44,176 nucleotides of DNA, taken from the IMG/VR virus record IMGVR_UViG_3300034073_004823, positions 1 to 44,176 of that record; one strand, written 5' to 3'. Every line of letters begins with the position of its first letter. Position 1 is the first letter of the stretch. This DNA comes from a virus. Positions 31,511 through 39,434 of the stretch are shown one piece after another. The notes below the pieces were generated by a model. That model was not told the origin of the DNA and ran no database searches. It saw nothing but the letters and a program-made list of their open reading frames with translations. The position numbers and the translations under genes were made by a program.

Positions 31511-33036
31511 TAGAATCCACCTAAGGTACTGGGTTGTCCCGGCAGGAACGCAGAACGTCCCCAGTGTACTTCAGTTAACTGCGCAATGGATCGTTGATTC
31601 AGATAATTAATACACTGAGCAACGCTGTCGCAAATGTCATCATTTTTGGCCGCCGGAAACAGACTGAATTCATTGATAAAGGTATCCAGCCAGGGCTCAT
31701 ATTTAGGCAGGAACACATTACCGGCTTCAACAACGGGCACGATACCCGCCAATCTGGCCTGTTTTGAGCGATCACCAGGCTTATAGCCAATTAAGCCAGG
31801 AACTTTACTGCTAAGGGTCTGATAGACTGCATGGCCGTTGGCTGCAAGTTCAATGATGATGCCATCCAGTTGGTGTTTGTTTCGCATCCTTAGCATCATT
31901 GCAATCGTACCGCCAATATCTAGCTTGTCCCGCGCCATGTCCAGCACATAGTACGAACTACCATGCTGGCCAATCACCGTGCCGACAACATAGTCAGAAC
32001 TGGCACTGGCCGTAAAGGCACAGTCCACACTCAGCATCACCCGATCCATGGTTGGCAGCTCCTTGGGTGACTCATAGAACTGCCACCAGTTCGGGTTGAA
32101 CATATTACCGCTTTCTGGTGCAGGACGCTGCTGATACAGCGCTGCCCATTCCCTGGGGCCAACGATCTGACGGATCCTTTCCAGATCGTCAATATCGTAA
32201 CGTTGGGGACACAGCGCAACCCCCGGCTCCTCACGCCAATCAGGAATCACCTCGCAGTTATCTGGATATGGCGGCCTGGAATTCGGATCTTCGCTGATGG
32301 CCGGCAGATCAATGATCGTCCAGTTTTCACGCTTGTCGGGTGGTGAGTTGGCCTCTAGTTCCAACAGACGGCCCGTCAGGTCGGCTTCACCCCACCTGGT
32401 GGCGACAACCACGATGGCGCTGTGGCCAGGCTCCAGACGGGTGTATAGCGAGCCCTGGTAGAAGCTCCACAGTTTTTCCATCGTCTTGGGGCTGTCGGCC
32501 TCTTCGCGGCCCTTGACTGTATCGTCAGCAATAATCAGGTTGGCTGATCGACCAGTCACTGAACCGCCGATACCTGTTGCCCAGCAACCGCCACCGCCGG
32601 CTGTACCCCAGTTATTCACTGAGGTGTTCGTCGGATCCAGCATCCCGCCTGCAGCCTTGTAGTATTCGCGGGCCTCCCTGGAGAATGTCTCAGCCAGTTC
32701 TGCGCTATAGGAACAGATTGCGACGTAGCGATCTGGGTGGGCCAGTAAATAAGCGGCCGGTAACAAGCGGGATGATAGCTCACTTTTGCCCAATCTGGGA
32801 CTCGTCGAGACAATCAATCTGGTGCATTCGCCATCGATGACCTTTTGGAATTGCTTGACCATGGTGGCGTGAGCACGAAAAAACTTGTAGTTCGGCTTCA
32901 CTTGCTTGATCATCTTATGGAAGATGACCTGCTCACCCTGGGACTGAGCTTTTGTCTTGGCACGCCGCAGTTCCTTGACCAGATCGGCCTGGGCAGCAAC
33001 GTGATTCAGGTAGCGATCACCAACTGACTTTGGCAT
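31510..33036 (-). CDS. Terminase large subunit
   Basis: A 508-residue packaging motor. ATPase: Walker A STSPRLGKSE (77-86), Walker B LIIADD (167-172) and coupling motif VVVATRW (about 209-215). Nuclease: SVDCAF (336-341) with D348, and later Asp residues (NDDICDS near 470) for an RNase H-like site. It translocates DNA into the procapsid and cuts concatemers. The length is typical for TerL. It follows TerS with one small gene between, and its start overlaps the 33036 gene by one base. Confidence 0.95.
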   Translation of the reverse strand: MPKSVGDRYLNHVAAQADLVKELRRAKTKAQSQGEQVIFHKMIKQVKPNYKFFRAHATMVKQFQKVIDGECTRLIVSTSPRLGKSELSSRLLPAAYLLAHPDRYVAICSYSAELAETFSREAREYYKAAGGMLDPTNTSVNNWGTAGGGGCWATGIGGSVTGRSANLIIADDTVKGREEADSPKTMEKLWSFYQGSLYTRLEPGHSAIVVVATRWGEADLTGRLLELEANSPPDKRENWTIIDLPAISEDPNSRPPYPDNCEVIPDWREEPGVALCPQRYDIDDLERIRQIVGPREWAALYQQRPAPESGNMFNPNWWQFYESPKELPTMDRVMLSVDCAFTASASSDYVVGTVIGQHGSSYYVLDMARDKLDIGGTIAMMLRMRNKHQLDGIIIELAANGHAVYQTLSSKVPGLIGYKPGDRSKQARLAGIVPVVEAGNVFLPKYEPWLDTFINEFSLFPAAKNDDICDSVAQCINYLNQRSIAQLTEVHWGRSAFLPGQPSTLGGF

Positions 33037-33284
33037 TATTGAGCTTCGCTTTCGTCGAATTCAGCCAACTTTTCCTTGGCGGCCTGGATTAACATATCCG
33101 AAAAGTCCTGCTCGGTCCAGGTATTGAACACAGAAGTTGTGGGATGTTCTGAATCCCAGTAAAACGTCATAGAGTGGTCGTCTTCATCTTCAACGACATA
33201 GAACGGGAAGTCATCCCGGACCTCAATGCCCAACTCCAGGGCCTTCGCATCCCACGGCTCATTGGGATCCATTTCTTTAGTCAT
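33036..33284 (-). CDS. Small acidic protein between TerS and TerL
   Basis: An 82-residue acidic protein (MTKEMDPNEPWDAKALELGI...), with FYVVEDEDDHSMTFYWDSEH. Strong acidity and position inside the terminase block suggest a packaging-associated or DNA-mimic role, but no family is known to me. It overlaps both flanking genes. Confidence 0.6.
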   Translation of the reverse strand: MTKEMDPNEPWDAKALELGIEVRDDFPFYVVEDEDDHSMTFYWDSEHPTTSVFNTWTEQDFSDMLIQAAKEKLAEFDESEAQ

Positions 33285-33897
33285 CAATCTCGAATTCGTA
33301 GGGGTCCGACGACTCGTTCAACTCTTCAATTCTAACTTTCTCGACCTCGGTGTCGACCACCTCCAATAGCTCATTGACACCCAATGCATGGCCCCATGCC
33401 TGGCGTGATTGCTCATTGATACCTGCAGCGGCGCGAAGCAGACCACCAACCAGGTGCATCGGAATCTCTTCGCCCTGCTCTTCGGCCTGAGCGATGCGTT
33501 TTCCCAGCACCCTGACCAGATCCTCCGAAACCCTGGACATGATCCTGGCCTGGCGCTCAGAAGACTCCCTGAAGTCGATAATGGCCTGACGGTGAGCTTC
33601 GCGCTTCATGCGGTCGGCTTCCCTGTAGGTGATCGCAACCTGGTCCTTGTGCCAGGCGGCAGCACGCTTTTCCCAGTTGAATTTACGACGCCAATTCGCC
33701 AGCGTTTGCACCATATGACCTGTCATGCGCGACAGATCACTGATGCTTTTGGGGGCCGGCAATCTAAGGTACTCCTGGAAGGCGGCGAACTGCGCGGGAT
33801 TCTCGTGGATCTTTGCTTCCTTGACTCGATAACCCCTGCGAAATTCGTATATTGGGCCAGGCGTCATCGGCGCTGGCTTTGCTTCCTTCCATTCCAT
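33277..33897 (-). CDS. Putative terminase small subunit
   Basis: A 206-residue protein. FQEYLRLPAPKSISDLSRMT and GHMVQTLANWRRKFNWEKRA (about 37-80) form an HTH typical of phage terminase small subunits, with the frequent 'W..K..W..RAAAW' ending. Residues about 90-160 form a coiled oligomerisation region. TerS binds pac/cos DNA and feeds TerL. An ATG at residue 11 (MTPGP) is an alternative start. It sits directly before TerL as usual. Confidence 0.8.
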   Translation of the reverse strand: MEWKEAKPAPMTPGPIYEFRRGYRVKEAKIHENPAQFAAFQEYLRLPAPKSISDLSRMTGHMVQTLANWRRKFNWEKRAAAWHKDQVAITYREADRMKREAHRQAIIDFRESSERQARIMSRVSEDLVRVLGKRIAQAEEQGEEIPMHLVGGLLRAAAGINEQSRQAWGHALGVNELLEVVDTEVEKVRIEELNESSDPYEFEIDD

Positions 33898-33905
33898 TGA
33901 GTTTA

Positions 33906-34133
33906 TCAGAGCCGATCACCGGCATCCGCTTGTGCTCTATTGTTCCTGCCAGACAGCGCTAGCCGGATGTCTTTCTGGAACTGTTTGATACCTCTACGGG
34001 AATCAGATGGACTGGCAGGGCAGACAACAATCGGGCCGTCCGGGTGCTTAAAGACAATGTGCTTTTTGACACGAACGACCACGAAGCCTGCCTCGTTGGC
34101 GACGGCAATGTAGTCTTTGGTTCTTTTGTTCAA
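33906..34133 (-). CDS. HicA-like small protein
   Basis: A 75-residue protein, MNKRTKDYIAVANEAGFVVV, RVKKHIVFKHPDG, then GIKQFQKDIRLAL. It has the layout of HicA-type dsRBD-like folds: helix, GF..VR..KHI...HPDG with a His, then a helix. HicA proteins are mRNA interferases paired with HicB, but no HicB is seen here, so it may be an orphan or serve another RNA-binding role. The start is TTG 34133, overlapping the previous stop (TTGA). Confidence 0.6.
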   Translation of the reverse strand: MNKRTKDYIAVANEAGFVVVRVKKHIVFKHPDGPIVVCPASPSDSRRGIKQFQKDIRLALSGRNNRAQADAGDRL

Positions 34134-34720
34134 AATGGACTTGGGGTTCCGTTGATCCAGTCCAGGGCGATACGCTTGATGGACTGGTGGTACCCCTCAA
34201 TTGTAGCATCATTACTGACGGACACGGTGGCCACTCCATCTAGTTCGATGTACGACCGAGAATCGCCAGCAAAAGAGGTGCCTTCCCGGTAAACCCGCAC
34301 CAGTAGCACGTTTTTGCGGCCAAAGACCTCGATGACCGGTTCGGCTTCTGCGGTAAAGCCGCTGTCGGAGCACACGAACAGCGAACGCTCCGGATCCTGG
34401 GTGATGGCGTTCCTGAGGTGCCTGGCCGCCAGTTTGCCGAAAATCTCTTGGCCAAAGAATGGTTTGGCCCAGTCTTCACTGAAAGAGATCTGGGTGGCCC
34501 GATAGCTGTTTCCGTAAAACAGAATACTGGGTTCACCTTTGATCGATTCGGCGTACTGGACCTCGTCGTCGTGCAACTCAAACGCAGCACGGATAGCCGC
34601 CTTAATGGGTGCGCTGAACTTGAAGGCATAGGCGCCTAGTTCGGCTACCAAGTAGTCGGTTGCTGTGTCTTTTCCACAGCGTGGTGGCCCCGAAATTAGA
34701 ATCAACTTGCGAGCGGTCAT
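34130..34720 (-). CDS. Deoxynucleoside monophosphate kinase-like protein
   Basis: A 196-residue P-loop protein. GPPRCGKDTATD (11-22) is the Walker A motif; a LID-like Arg cluster and SDSGFTAEAEPV with LLVRVYREG fit dNMP kinases of the T4 gp1/adenylate-kinase type. It would phosphorylate dNMPs (perhaps dTMP or dGMP) for replication. It sits upstream of the terminase block and downstream of thyX, in line with dTMP made by ThyX being its substrate. Substrate range cannot be read. Confidence 0.75.
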   Translation of the reverse strand: MTARKLILISGPPRCGKDTATDYLVAELGAYAFKFSAPIKAAIRAAFELHDDEVQYAESIKGEPSILFYGNSYRATQISFSEDWAKPFFGQEIFGKLAARHLRNAITQDPERSLFVCSDSGFTAEAEPVIEVFGRKNVLLVRVYREGTSFAGDSRSYIELDGVATVSVSNDATIEGYHQSIKRIALDWINGTPSPF

Positions 34721-35103
34721 TTTTCAATACCAAGAGTAGGAACGGGCAGGCCTCCCTCAGTAGGCACGTAAATCGTGCGATTACCTTTTTCGCTTCCTTC
34801 CTGGAGACCAGTAATATACAGGTACTGAAGATAGCGAGGATTGTTCTCCAGGGACTTGCCGATGATTTTGTTCGCTTCGGCGACACCCTTGGCGCGTTCG
34901 ACTTCGGCTTCGGCCTCTAAAGTGGCCGACTCGCGTTTCGCTTTCGCTTCTAGAACACGAACCTGGCGTGTTGACTCGGCCTCCATCAAGGCTGCCTTGC
35001 CGGCCAATGTGCGATTGTAGACCCCCAGTTGAGGTAATCCCCAAAGCACAAAGGCAATTAGGGCTACAGAACTGATGCTAATCAAGACAGTGTTGCGATT
35101 CAT
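34717..35103 (-). CDS. Membrane-anchored SPFH/prohibitin-type tail fragment
   Basis: A 128-residue protein. Residues about 6-26 form one transmembrane helix; residues 35-85 a Glu/Ala-rich coiled coil (ESTRQVRVLEAKAKRESATL, EAEAEVERAKGVAEANKII); then NPRYLQYLYITGLQEG and a beta end (TIYVPTEGGLPVP). The coiled coil and C-terminus match the tail of band 7/prohibitin proteins, but the SPFH head domain is missing. It probably assembles at the host membrane. It overlaps the kinase gene. Confidence 0.7.
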   Translation of the reverse strand: MNRNTVLISISSVALIAFVLWGLPQLGVYNRTLAGKAALMEAESTRQVRVLEAKAKRESATLEAEAEVERAKGVAEANKIIGKSLENNPRYLQYLYITGLQEGSEKGNRTIYVPTEGGLPVPTLGIEK

Positions 35104-35106
35104 GGC

Positions 35107-35832
35107 TTAAGGAGCGAGGCGGGCTTTGTGAAGACGATTTTCGGAGTACCATGCAGCGATTTCAGGGGCCCAGTCTTTCAGATGGGGCCACATCAAATCA
35201 CACAGGGCACGGATTTCCTCCTGGGCATCCAGTTTAGCCCGCAGATCCAGGAAGTGCAGGAAGGCCCGTAAGGAAAAGCTGACGACAAAATGCTGCCGGT
35301 AGTCAAAGGGCAGGATCCCCCGAGCGTGCTCTTCGGCGAAACCCTGATCCAGCAGATCGCGGTAACGCTCGGCAGCGACACGGACATGCTGCCAGTCAAT
35401 CTCGCGCTGATCAGCGCTGTAGGTGTATTTCTTGCCCTGGCGGTCGCTGTAGTTCCCCACCGGCCGGAGGTAGAACACCTCCTCCAACTCCAGCTCCCCG
35501 CTGGCTGCCTTGCAGATGCGATTGCCCGTGTAGCGCATCGATTGCACGTCAAAGCTCACGCCCACCCGGTGGGTGCGGGCCTGCTGCATCACCGAATGAG
35601 GAAATCCACCAACAGCAAAAGTGATACTGGGGTGCTCCAGGGGGCCATAGTGCCCACGACCGCCAGCCAGCAAACGTTTTACACAAATTTCGCCGGCTCG
35701 CGTTTCTGTAGGGGCAGGCTCTTCTGCGACAAAATTCTCGGAGTAGTCTTGATGCATTGCTTGCCAGATCACCGTTTGAGGATTGTCGGTACGGGCAAGA
35801 GTCTTTACGCGAAAACAAAAGTCAAGCTTCAC
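35107..35832 (-). CDS. thyX: FAD-dependent thymidylate synthase
   Basis: A 241-residue protein with the ThyX signature region ARTHRVGVSFDVQSMRYTG (variant of RHR..S.N..S.RY). HYGPLEHPSITFAV, SFSLRAFLHFLDLR and AQEEIRALCDLMWPHLKDWA are the FAD and dUMP-binding helices. It converts dUMP to dTMP using CH2-THF, FAD and NADPH. Start GTG 35832 is chosen because GTGA overlaps the previous stop and GGAG lies 8 bases upstream; a longer frame adds 38 unlikely residues. Confidence 0.95.
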   Translation of the reverse strand: MKLDFCFRVKTLARTDNPQTVIWQAMHQDYSENFVAEEPAPTETRAGEICVKRLLAGGRGHYGPLEHPSITFAVGGFPHSVMQQARTHRVGVSFDVQSMRYTGNRICKAASGELELEEVFYLRPVGNYSDRQGKKYTYSADQREIDWQHVRVAAERYRDLLDQGFAEEHARGILPFDYRQHFVVSFSLRAFLHFLDLRAKLDAQEEIRALCDLMWPHLKDWAPEIAAWYSENRLHKARLAP

Positions 35833-36044
35833 TTCCAGTTCTCCAAAATTTTTGCAAGTACCCAAAAGAATCCGGCGGTCAGCAGCAATGTTAGCACAAT
35901 TGCTAGGGGGATCCAGAAAGGCGATAGCACCCACACCCAGGGCCACTGGATGTATCCGGTTAACTTTAGCCCAACAAATAGTACGCCCAGCAGGCTAGAG
36001 GTGCTCAGGCCGGAACCAACTTGGACTTGATTGGGATTACTCAT
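35829..36044 (-). CDS. Two-helix phage membrane protein
   Basis: A 71-residue protein. After a polar start (MSNPNQVQVGSG), SSLLGVLFVGLKLTGYI QWPWVW and VLSPFWIPLAIVLTLL are two membrane segments. 'LLGVLF..LKLTG.I.W.W.WVLSP.WI' is the common 'transmembrane Fragile-X-F' phage protein; its function is unknown. Its stop overlaps the thyX start (GTGA), and its start overlaps the RecE-like gene. Confidence 0.8.
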   Translation of the reverse strand: MSNPNQVQVGSGLSTSSLLGVLFVGLKLTGYIQWPWVWVLSPFWIPLAIVLTLLLTAGFFWVLAKILENWK

Positions 36045-36919
36045 GCTGTTACCTCAAAGGCGTCGTCCAGGTCATTACTGGCATCCAGTGTATCATACTT
36101 GATGGGCGAATTGTACCACGGCGGCAGCTCCAAGACTTCATGTTCAATCGGCGGTGCCGCCCAGCTCTTGGTGCGCAGACAGTCAACCAACAAGCGGCGA
36201 GCAGTGCGGGTCTGTTCCATGCCCTCGGCGATCATGTCGTCAGACACGTAGAACACCTTGGTCTGGTAAGGTGGCTGCCGCTCAACTCCAATAAAGACGA
36301 AGATGGCCGGCACCTTGAATGCGGCCTGGGCGGCTTCCGCGTACCACGCAGCCTGGAACATGTAATTCAGACCCCCAATGACCTTTTTTAAGAAGTCCTT
36401 AGAATCAACGCTGTCGGTGGTCTTCAGGTCCAACACTAGCGCCCGGTCATCCTCGAACACCAGGCGATCCAGGCGTGCCTTGCAGTCCAGTCCTTGGGCG
36501 GTCCAATACAGGCTGAGCTCGTTGAACTTACGATAATCGGTCTGGTCTGGATCGAACCACTTCAGGCGCCGCAGTGACTCGGCCATGCCATGAACACAGT
36601 CCCAAGAGGCATACTGGTCAGACTTGGAAAGGATTGTCTTCTTGCCGGCGGCGGCCTTCCAGTCTTTCCCCTCTTTTGTCGTTAATGACAGTCCTTCGGG
36701 TTTCAGAATAAAGTCCCGGTCAAACTGCTCCTGGCCCTCAAGCACCAAACAATGCAGGGCTGAACCGATCTGCATCGTCAGACTGGGTGCAAACTTGCGC
36801 TGCTTGGCCGCCAGGTAGTGCTGGGGGCTTTTCAAAATATGCTTCACATAACTTTGGGCGTGGCCGGGATCTGCCCTATAGGACGGATCTGCCTGCTCAT
36901 AGCTGATTGCTGTTGGCAC
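36041..36919 (-). CDS. RecE/DUF3799-like PD-(D/E)XK exonuclease
   Basis: About 292 residues. AQSYVKHILKSPQHYLAAKQ then IGSALHCLVLEG is the opening of exonuclease VIII (RecE C-terminal)/DUF3799 proteins. The catalytic set is CKARLDRL (D of the D...), ALVLDLKTTDS (D-x-K) and YMFQAAWYAEA (Q-x3-Y). It should degrade one strand of dsDNA to give 3' ends for the annealing protein at 41706. GTG 36919 is preferred since the extended -10 at 36944 leaves no leader for GTG 36943. Confidence 0.85.
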   Translation of the reverse strand: MPTAISYEQADPSYRADPGHAQSYVKHILKSPQHYLAAKQRKFAPSLTMQIGSALHCLVLEGQEQFDRDFILKPEGLSLTTKEGKDWKAAAGKKTILSKSDQYASWDCVHGMAESLRRLKWFDPDQTDYRKFNELSLYWTAQGLDCKARLDRLVFEDDRALVLDLKTTDSVDSKDFLKKVIGGLNYMFQAAWYAEAAQAAFKVPAIFVFIGVERQPPYQTKVFYVSDDMIAEGMEQTRTARRLLVDCLRTKSWAAPPIEHEVLELPPWYNSPIKYDTLDASNDLDDAFEVTA

Positions 36920-36943
36920 TGGGGATTCCGATGCAGTCCCCAC

Positions 36944-36952
36944 AGTATATCA
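36944..36952 (-). promoter_or_regulatory. Extended -10 overlapping the RusA-like stop codon
   Basis: The minus strand reads TGATATACT; TGA is the stop codon of the RusA-like gene. It precedes the RecE-like gene. This is the fourth case of an extended -10 built on a stop codon. Confidence 0.55.
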
Positions 36953-37339
36953 CAACTTGGCGATTTGGATGACCCAGCGCGACTCGGCCTTAGGGGCCTT
37001 GTGCCATTCGGACAGCAAAACGGGGATCACCGAGACTCGGTCGTCTTTCCAAATCAAGTCATTACCGCAGTCCAAGGCCGCCCCTGCGCCGTTATCCGCG
37101 TCCAAACGACCTTCTCCGTACATAATTACACGAACCCCAATAGGTCCCTGCAAGGGCTCCTCAGGCCACTGTAGGCGCATTTGCCGCCGCATCTCAGCCT
37201 GGGAATCCTTATAGGCTTGTGGCATGAATACGTGTCCCGACCTGGTCATCCTGGGGCGAGCCTTCGAGAATAGCGGCATCCGTATTTCAATCACGTAATC
37301 AGGTGAACCGATAACACGATAAACTGCAGAAGTGGTCAT
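36950..37339 (-). CDS. RusA-like Holliday junction resolvase
   Basis: A 129-residue protein. PLFSKARPRMTRSG, GPIGVRVIMYG, then RLDADNGAGAALDCGN and LIWKDDRVS carry the acidic residues (D-x-D...D...DD) of the RusA active site, which cuts four-way junctions with Mg2+. It resolves recombination intermediates or debranches DNA before packaging. ATG 37339 lies just after the HNH gene's stop, with GAGGAGG upstream as ribosome binding site inside that gene. Length matches RusA (about 120). Confidence 0.88.
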   Translation of the reverse strand: MTTSAVYRVIGSPDYVIEIRMPLFSKARPRMTRSGHVFMPQAYKDSQAEMRRQMRLQWPEEPLQGPIGVRVIMYGEGRLDADNGAGAALDCGNDLIWKDDRVSVIPVLLSEWHKAPKAESRWVIQIAKL

Positions 37340-37344
37340 CACAA

Positions 37345-38235
37345 CTACGTCCTCCTCAAGCGTCCAACGTTGAAACCTTCTGGACATTCGGGGGCTAGCA
37401 ATTCGACCACTCCGTTGTTGTACCAATGCTTGCCCCAGCAATGAGATTTCTCTCCTGTCCGCCCATCGCTAAGTTTTTTCTTTGTCTCTGAGGACAGCAC
37501 TTTTCCTTTGTGGGCTTGGCTTATTTTTTTTCGCGCTTCTTCGGTGACTTTTCTCCCAAATACTGGAGAGTCCGGCCCTTTTTTGCCGTACTGGTGATTC
37601 CTTTCTCCAGCCATCAAGACGCTAAGTTTTTCTCTTTGGGATTCCGACATCTTGAAACCTTTCTTGGATGCACTTACTTTCTTGCCAAGTGAGCCAGGCC
37701 TGCCAGGCACAAAGCCTTCTGGACAGATTTCGCTTTTAATCGAAATTTCTCCGTTGTGGAACCAGTGCTTACCTCGTTTCCCGTCTCCCATTCGTTTTCT
37801 TGCTTCAGCAGAGTGCTTTTTTCCTGTTAAGCCTTCTGATATTTTTCTCCTTGACTCAAGCGAATGCTTTTTACCGTAATTCCTATTGTTTTTGCCTTTC
37901 ATTAATTCGCTCTGAAGAGCGCAATTTTCCCGCTTAATTTGCTCGTAAAGCCTTGAATTTATGCACCTCTTTTCCTGGTTAAAATTCGCATTACCTAAAA
38001 GAATTACTGCTGCAAGCATTTTTATAGTTTTCTTGTCTTTACGCCCATACCTATTCTTGAAAGCGCGATACAAGAGTACATGTGCAACATAATGCTCCCT
38101 TGGAGTCAAGGCTACAATTCTTTTGTTTGGTCCGTAAATAGATATCGGAAAGACATGGTGCCGCTCTTTTAATTTTGGCGGCCTACGTTTTTCGGCTTTT
38201 TTGACCAAAAAGATGTAGTGTTTTAAGTAGTTCAA
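37345..38235 (-). CDS. Free-standing HNH homing endonuclease with NUMOD repeats
   Basis: A 296-residue basic protein. RHHVFPISIYGPNKRIVALT and PREHYVAHVLLYRA form the HNH-type nuclease. Then come NUMOD3-type repeats (KHSLESRRKISEGLTGKKHS, AEARKRMG) and two copies of KHW.(H/N)NG....(S/A)PECPEGF..GR. These bind the DNA target. The gene is distinctly more AT-rich than its neighbours, a sign of recent arrival, and lies directly before the RusA-like gene, whose ribosome binding site it supplies. Confidence 0.9.
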   Translation of the reverse strand: MNYLKHYIFLVKKAEKRRPPKLKERHHVFPISIYGPNKRIVALTPREHYVAHVLLYRAFKNRYGRKDKKTIKMLAAVILLGNANFNQEKRCINSRLYEQIKRENCALQSELMKGKNNRNYGKKHSLESRRKISEGLTGKKHSAEARKRMGDGKRGKHWFHNGEISIKSEICPEGFVPGRPGSLGKKVSASKKGFKMSESQREKLSVLMAGERNHQYGKKGPDSPVFGRKVTEEARKKISQAHKGKVLSSETKKKLSDGRTGEKSHCWGKHWYNNGVVELLAPECPEGFNVGRLRRT

Positions 38236-38278
38236 GGTCTAAAGGTGCAGATCTGAAGTGTGCAAGGCCGGAATCCAA

Positions 38279-39001
38279 TTAGCCCAGTGTTCCAGCGCTG
38301 AAGTATCCACCAGGCTTGAATTCAGTAGCGGTGTTCACAGATTTCGATGCCGTGGGATAATACAGATCTGCAATCGCCAACCTGAAGTCGAATGACGCCA
38401 TTGTCACGTCATTTGGATTTGGATTGCTACCGTGCAAACAGTCGATGTGATCAAAGCTAAAGACTTCCCCGTAGGGGCACTCCAGCGTCGTGAACTGGTC
38501 GGAATCTGCACTGATCTGAGTCCGTAGCCCCGCCTCACCCTCGTATCCAACCAGCCCCAGGTTAAAATTTACCTCGTAGGACTGATGGCCGTAGTTGCTG
38601 TCCTTGTGGTACTCGCCGACAAAGCAGTTACCCGGCAGACCAATACGAAAAGTCGGGATGGCCTGGTAGTAAAACGGTACGTCGATGATTGGGGCGATAA
38701 ACTCCTTCAGGAAGTCGACATACAGGTTCTGGATAGTGCCCTCATAGTTCGTGTAGAACACCTTGTGAGCTAGCGTCGACTGGTCGTTGCTGCGAATGAA
38801 CTTACCGTAGTCGCCCAGGTACTTGTGCAGTTCACCTAAAGGGCAGCCCATCACGTCCTGGATGCATTGGCGGAATGGGAACACCGTCGTGTCGTATTCA
38901 AACGAGTGGCCGTGCAACCGCTTGCGGATGGTGTTTTCGATCCTAGAGGGATGCGCCTGGGGCTCGATATCTGTGCCGTCCCATTGCTCGCGTATCTTCA
39001 T
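38279..39001 (-). CDS. Putative StrG-like 2-oxoglutarate/Fe(II) oxygenase
   Basis: A 240-residue protein. FYYQAIPTFRIGLPGNCFVG, EYHKDSNYGHQSYEVNFNLG (H-x-D metal motif), and CPYGEVFSFDHIDCLHGSNP with MASFDFRLAI (distal His and Arg) fit the double-stranded beta-helix fold, and closely the phage proteins annotated StrG-like or 2OG-Fe oxygenase. It may hydroxylate a sugar, peptide or nucleotide; the substrate is unknown. Its neighbour HNH gene seems to be an insertion between it and RusA. Confidence 0.75.
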   Translation of the reverse strand: MKIREQWDGTDIEPQAHPSRIENTIRKRLHGHSFEYDTTVFPFRQCIQDVMGCPLGELHKYLGDYGKFIRSNDQSTLAHKVFYTNYEGTIQNLYVDFLKEFIAPIIDVPFYYQAIPTFRIGLPGNCFVGEYHKDSNYGHQSYEVNFNLGLVGYEGEAGLRTQISADSDQFTTLECPYGEVFSFDHIDCLHGSNPNPNDVTMASFDFRLAIADLYYPTASKSVNTATEFKPGGYFSAGTLG

Positions 39002-39252
39002 TTTTCGACGGGTGTTCTCAGGTTACGGTTGTCGCTGCAGGTAACAGATCGTTGCTCCTTGGCCAGCATCAGACTGCACTGCGTAGTTGAACTATAGGTC
39101 ACGTAGCCAGTTTGCCAACCACCGCCCATATAAACCTGCAGACGAGTGCCCATTGGATAGGTCCTGAGAGGGATCGGCTTGCCAGACAACCGCTCGACCT
39201 CCTTCAGAGCCGAAGGCTTGAACTTAATCTCGCCGCTCTTCAGGCGCCTCAT
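38998..39252 (-). CDS. Hypothetical protein
   Basis: An 84-residue basic protein (MRRLKSGEIKFKPSALKEVE...). Its beta-rich middle (YPMGTRLQVYMGGGWQTGYV) resembles a small SH3/Tudor-like barrel. It overlaps the oxygenase gene (ATGA) and the 39249 gene. Function unknown. Confidence 0.65.
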   Translation of the reverse strand: MRRLKSGEIKFKPSALKEVERLSGKPIPLRTYPMGTRLQVYMGGGWQTGYVTYSSTTQCSLMLAKEQRSVTCSDNRNLRTPVEK

Positions 39253-39434
39253 AGCCTGTTGCGGTTTCCGTAGTGCCGAAATACAGCACGGTTCCAGGCG
39301 GAAATAAATGCACCTCTCAGAGCCCTGACGGCAATTTCATCACCGCGTTGTTCAGCACAGCGAATAGCGCTATCGTATTGCGGAAGGATATATTCGGGCT
39401 TCCAGGTCGCCTCGGAGTCTTCAGGTCTCAGCAT
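39249..39434 (-). CDS. Small hypothetical protein
   Basis: A 61-residue protein (MLRPEDSEATWKPEYILPQY...), with basic helices at the end (FISAWNRAVFRHYGN). ATG 39434 is chosen because it overlaps the 39421 gene's end. Function unknown. Confidence 0.6.
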   Translation of the reverse strand: MLRPEDSEATWKPEYILPQYDSAIRCAEQRGDEIAVRALRGAFISAWNRAVFRHYGNRNRL

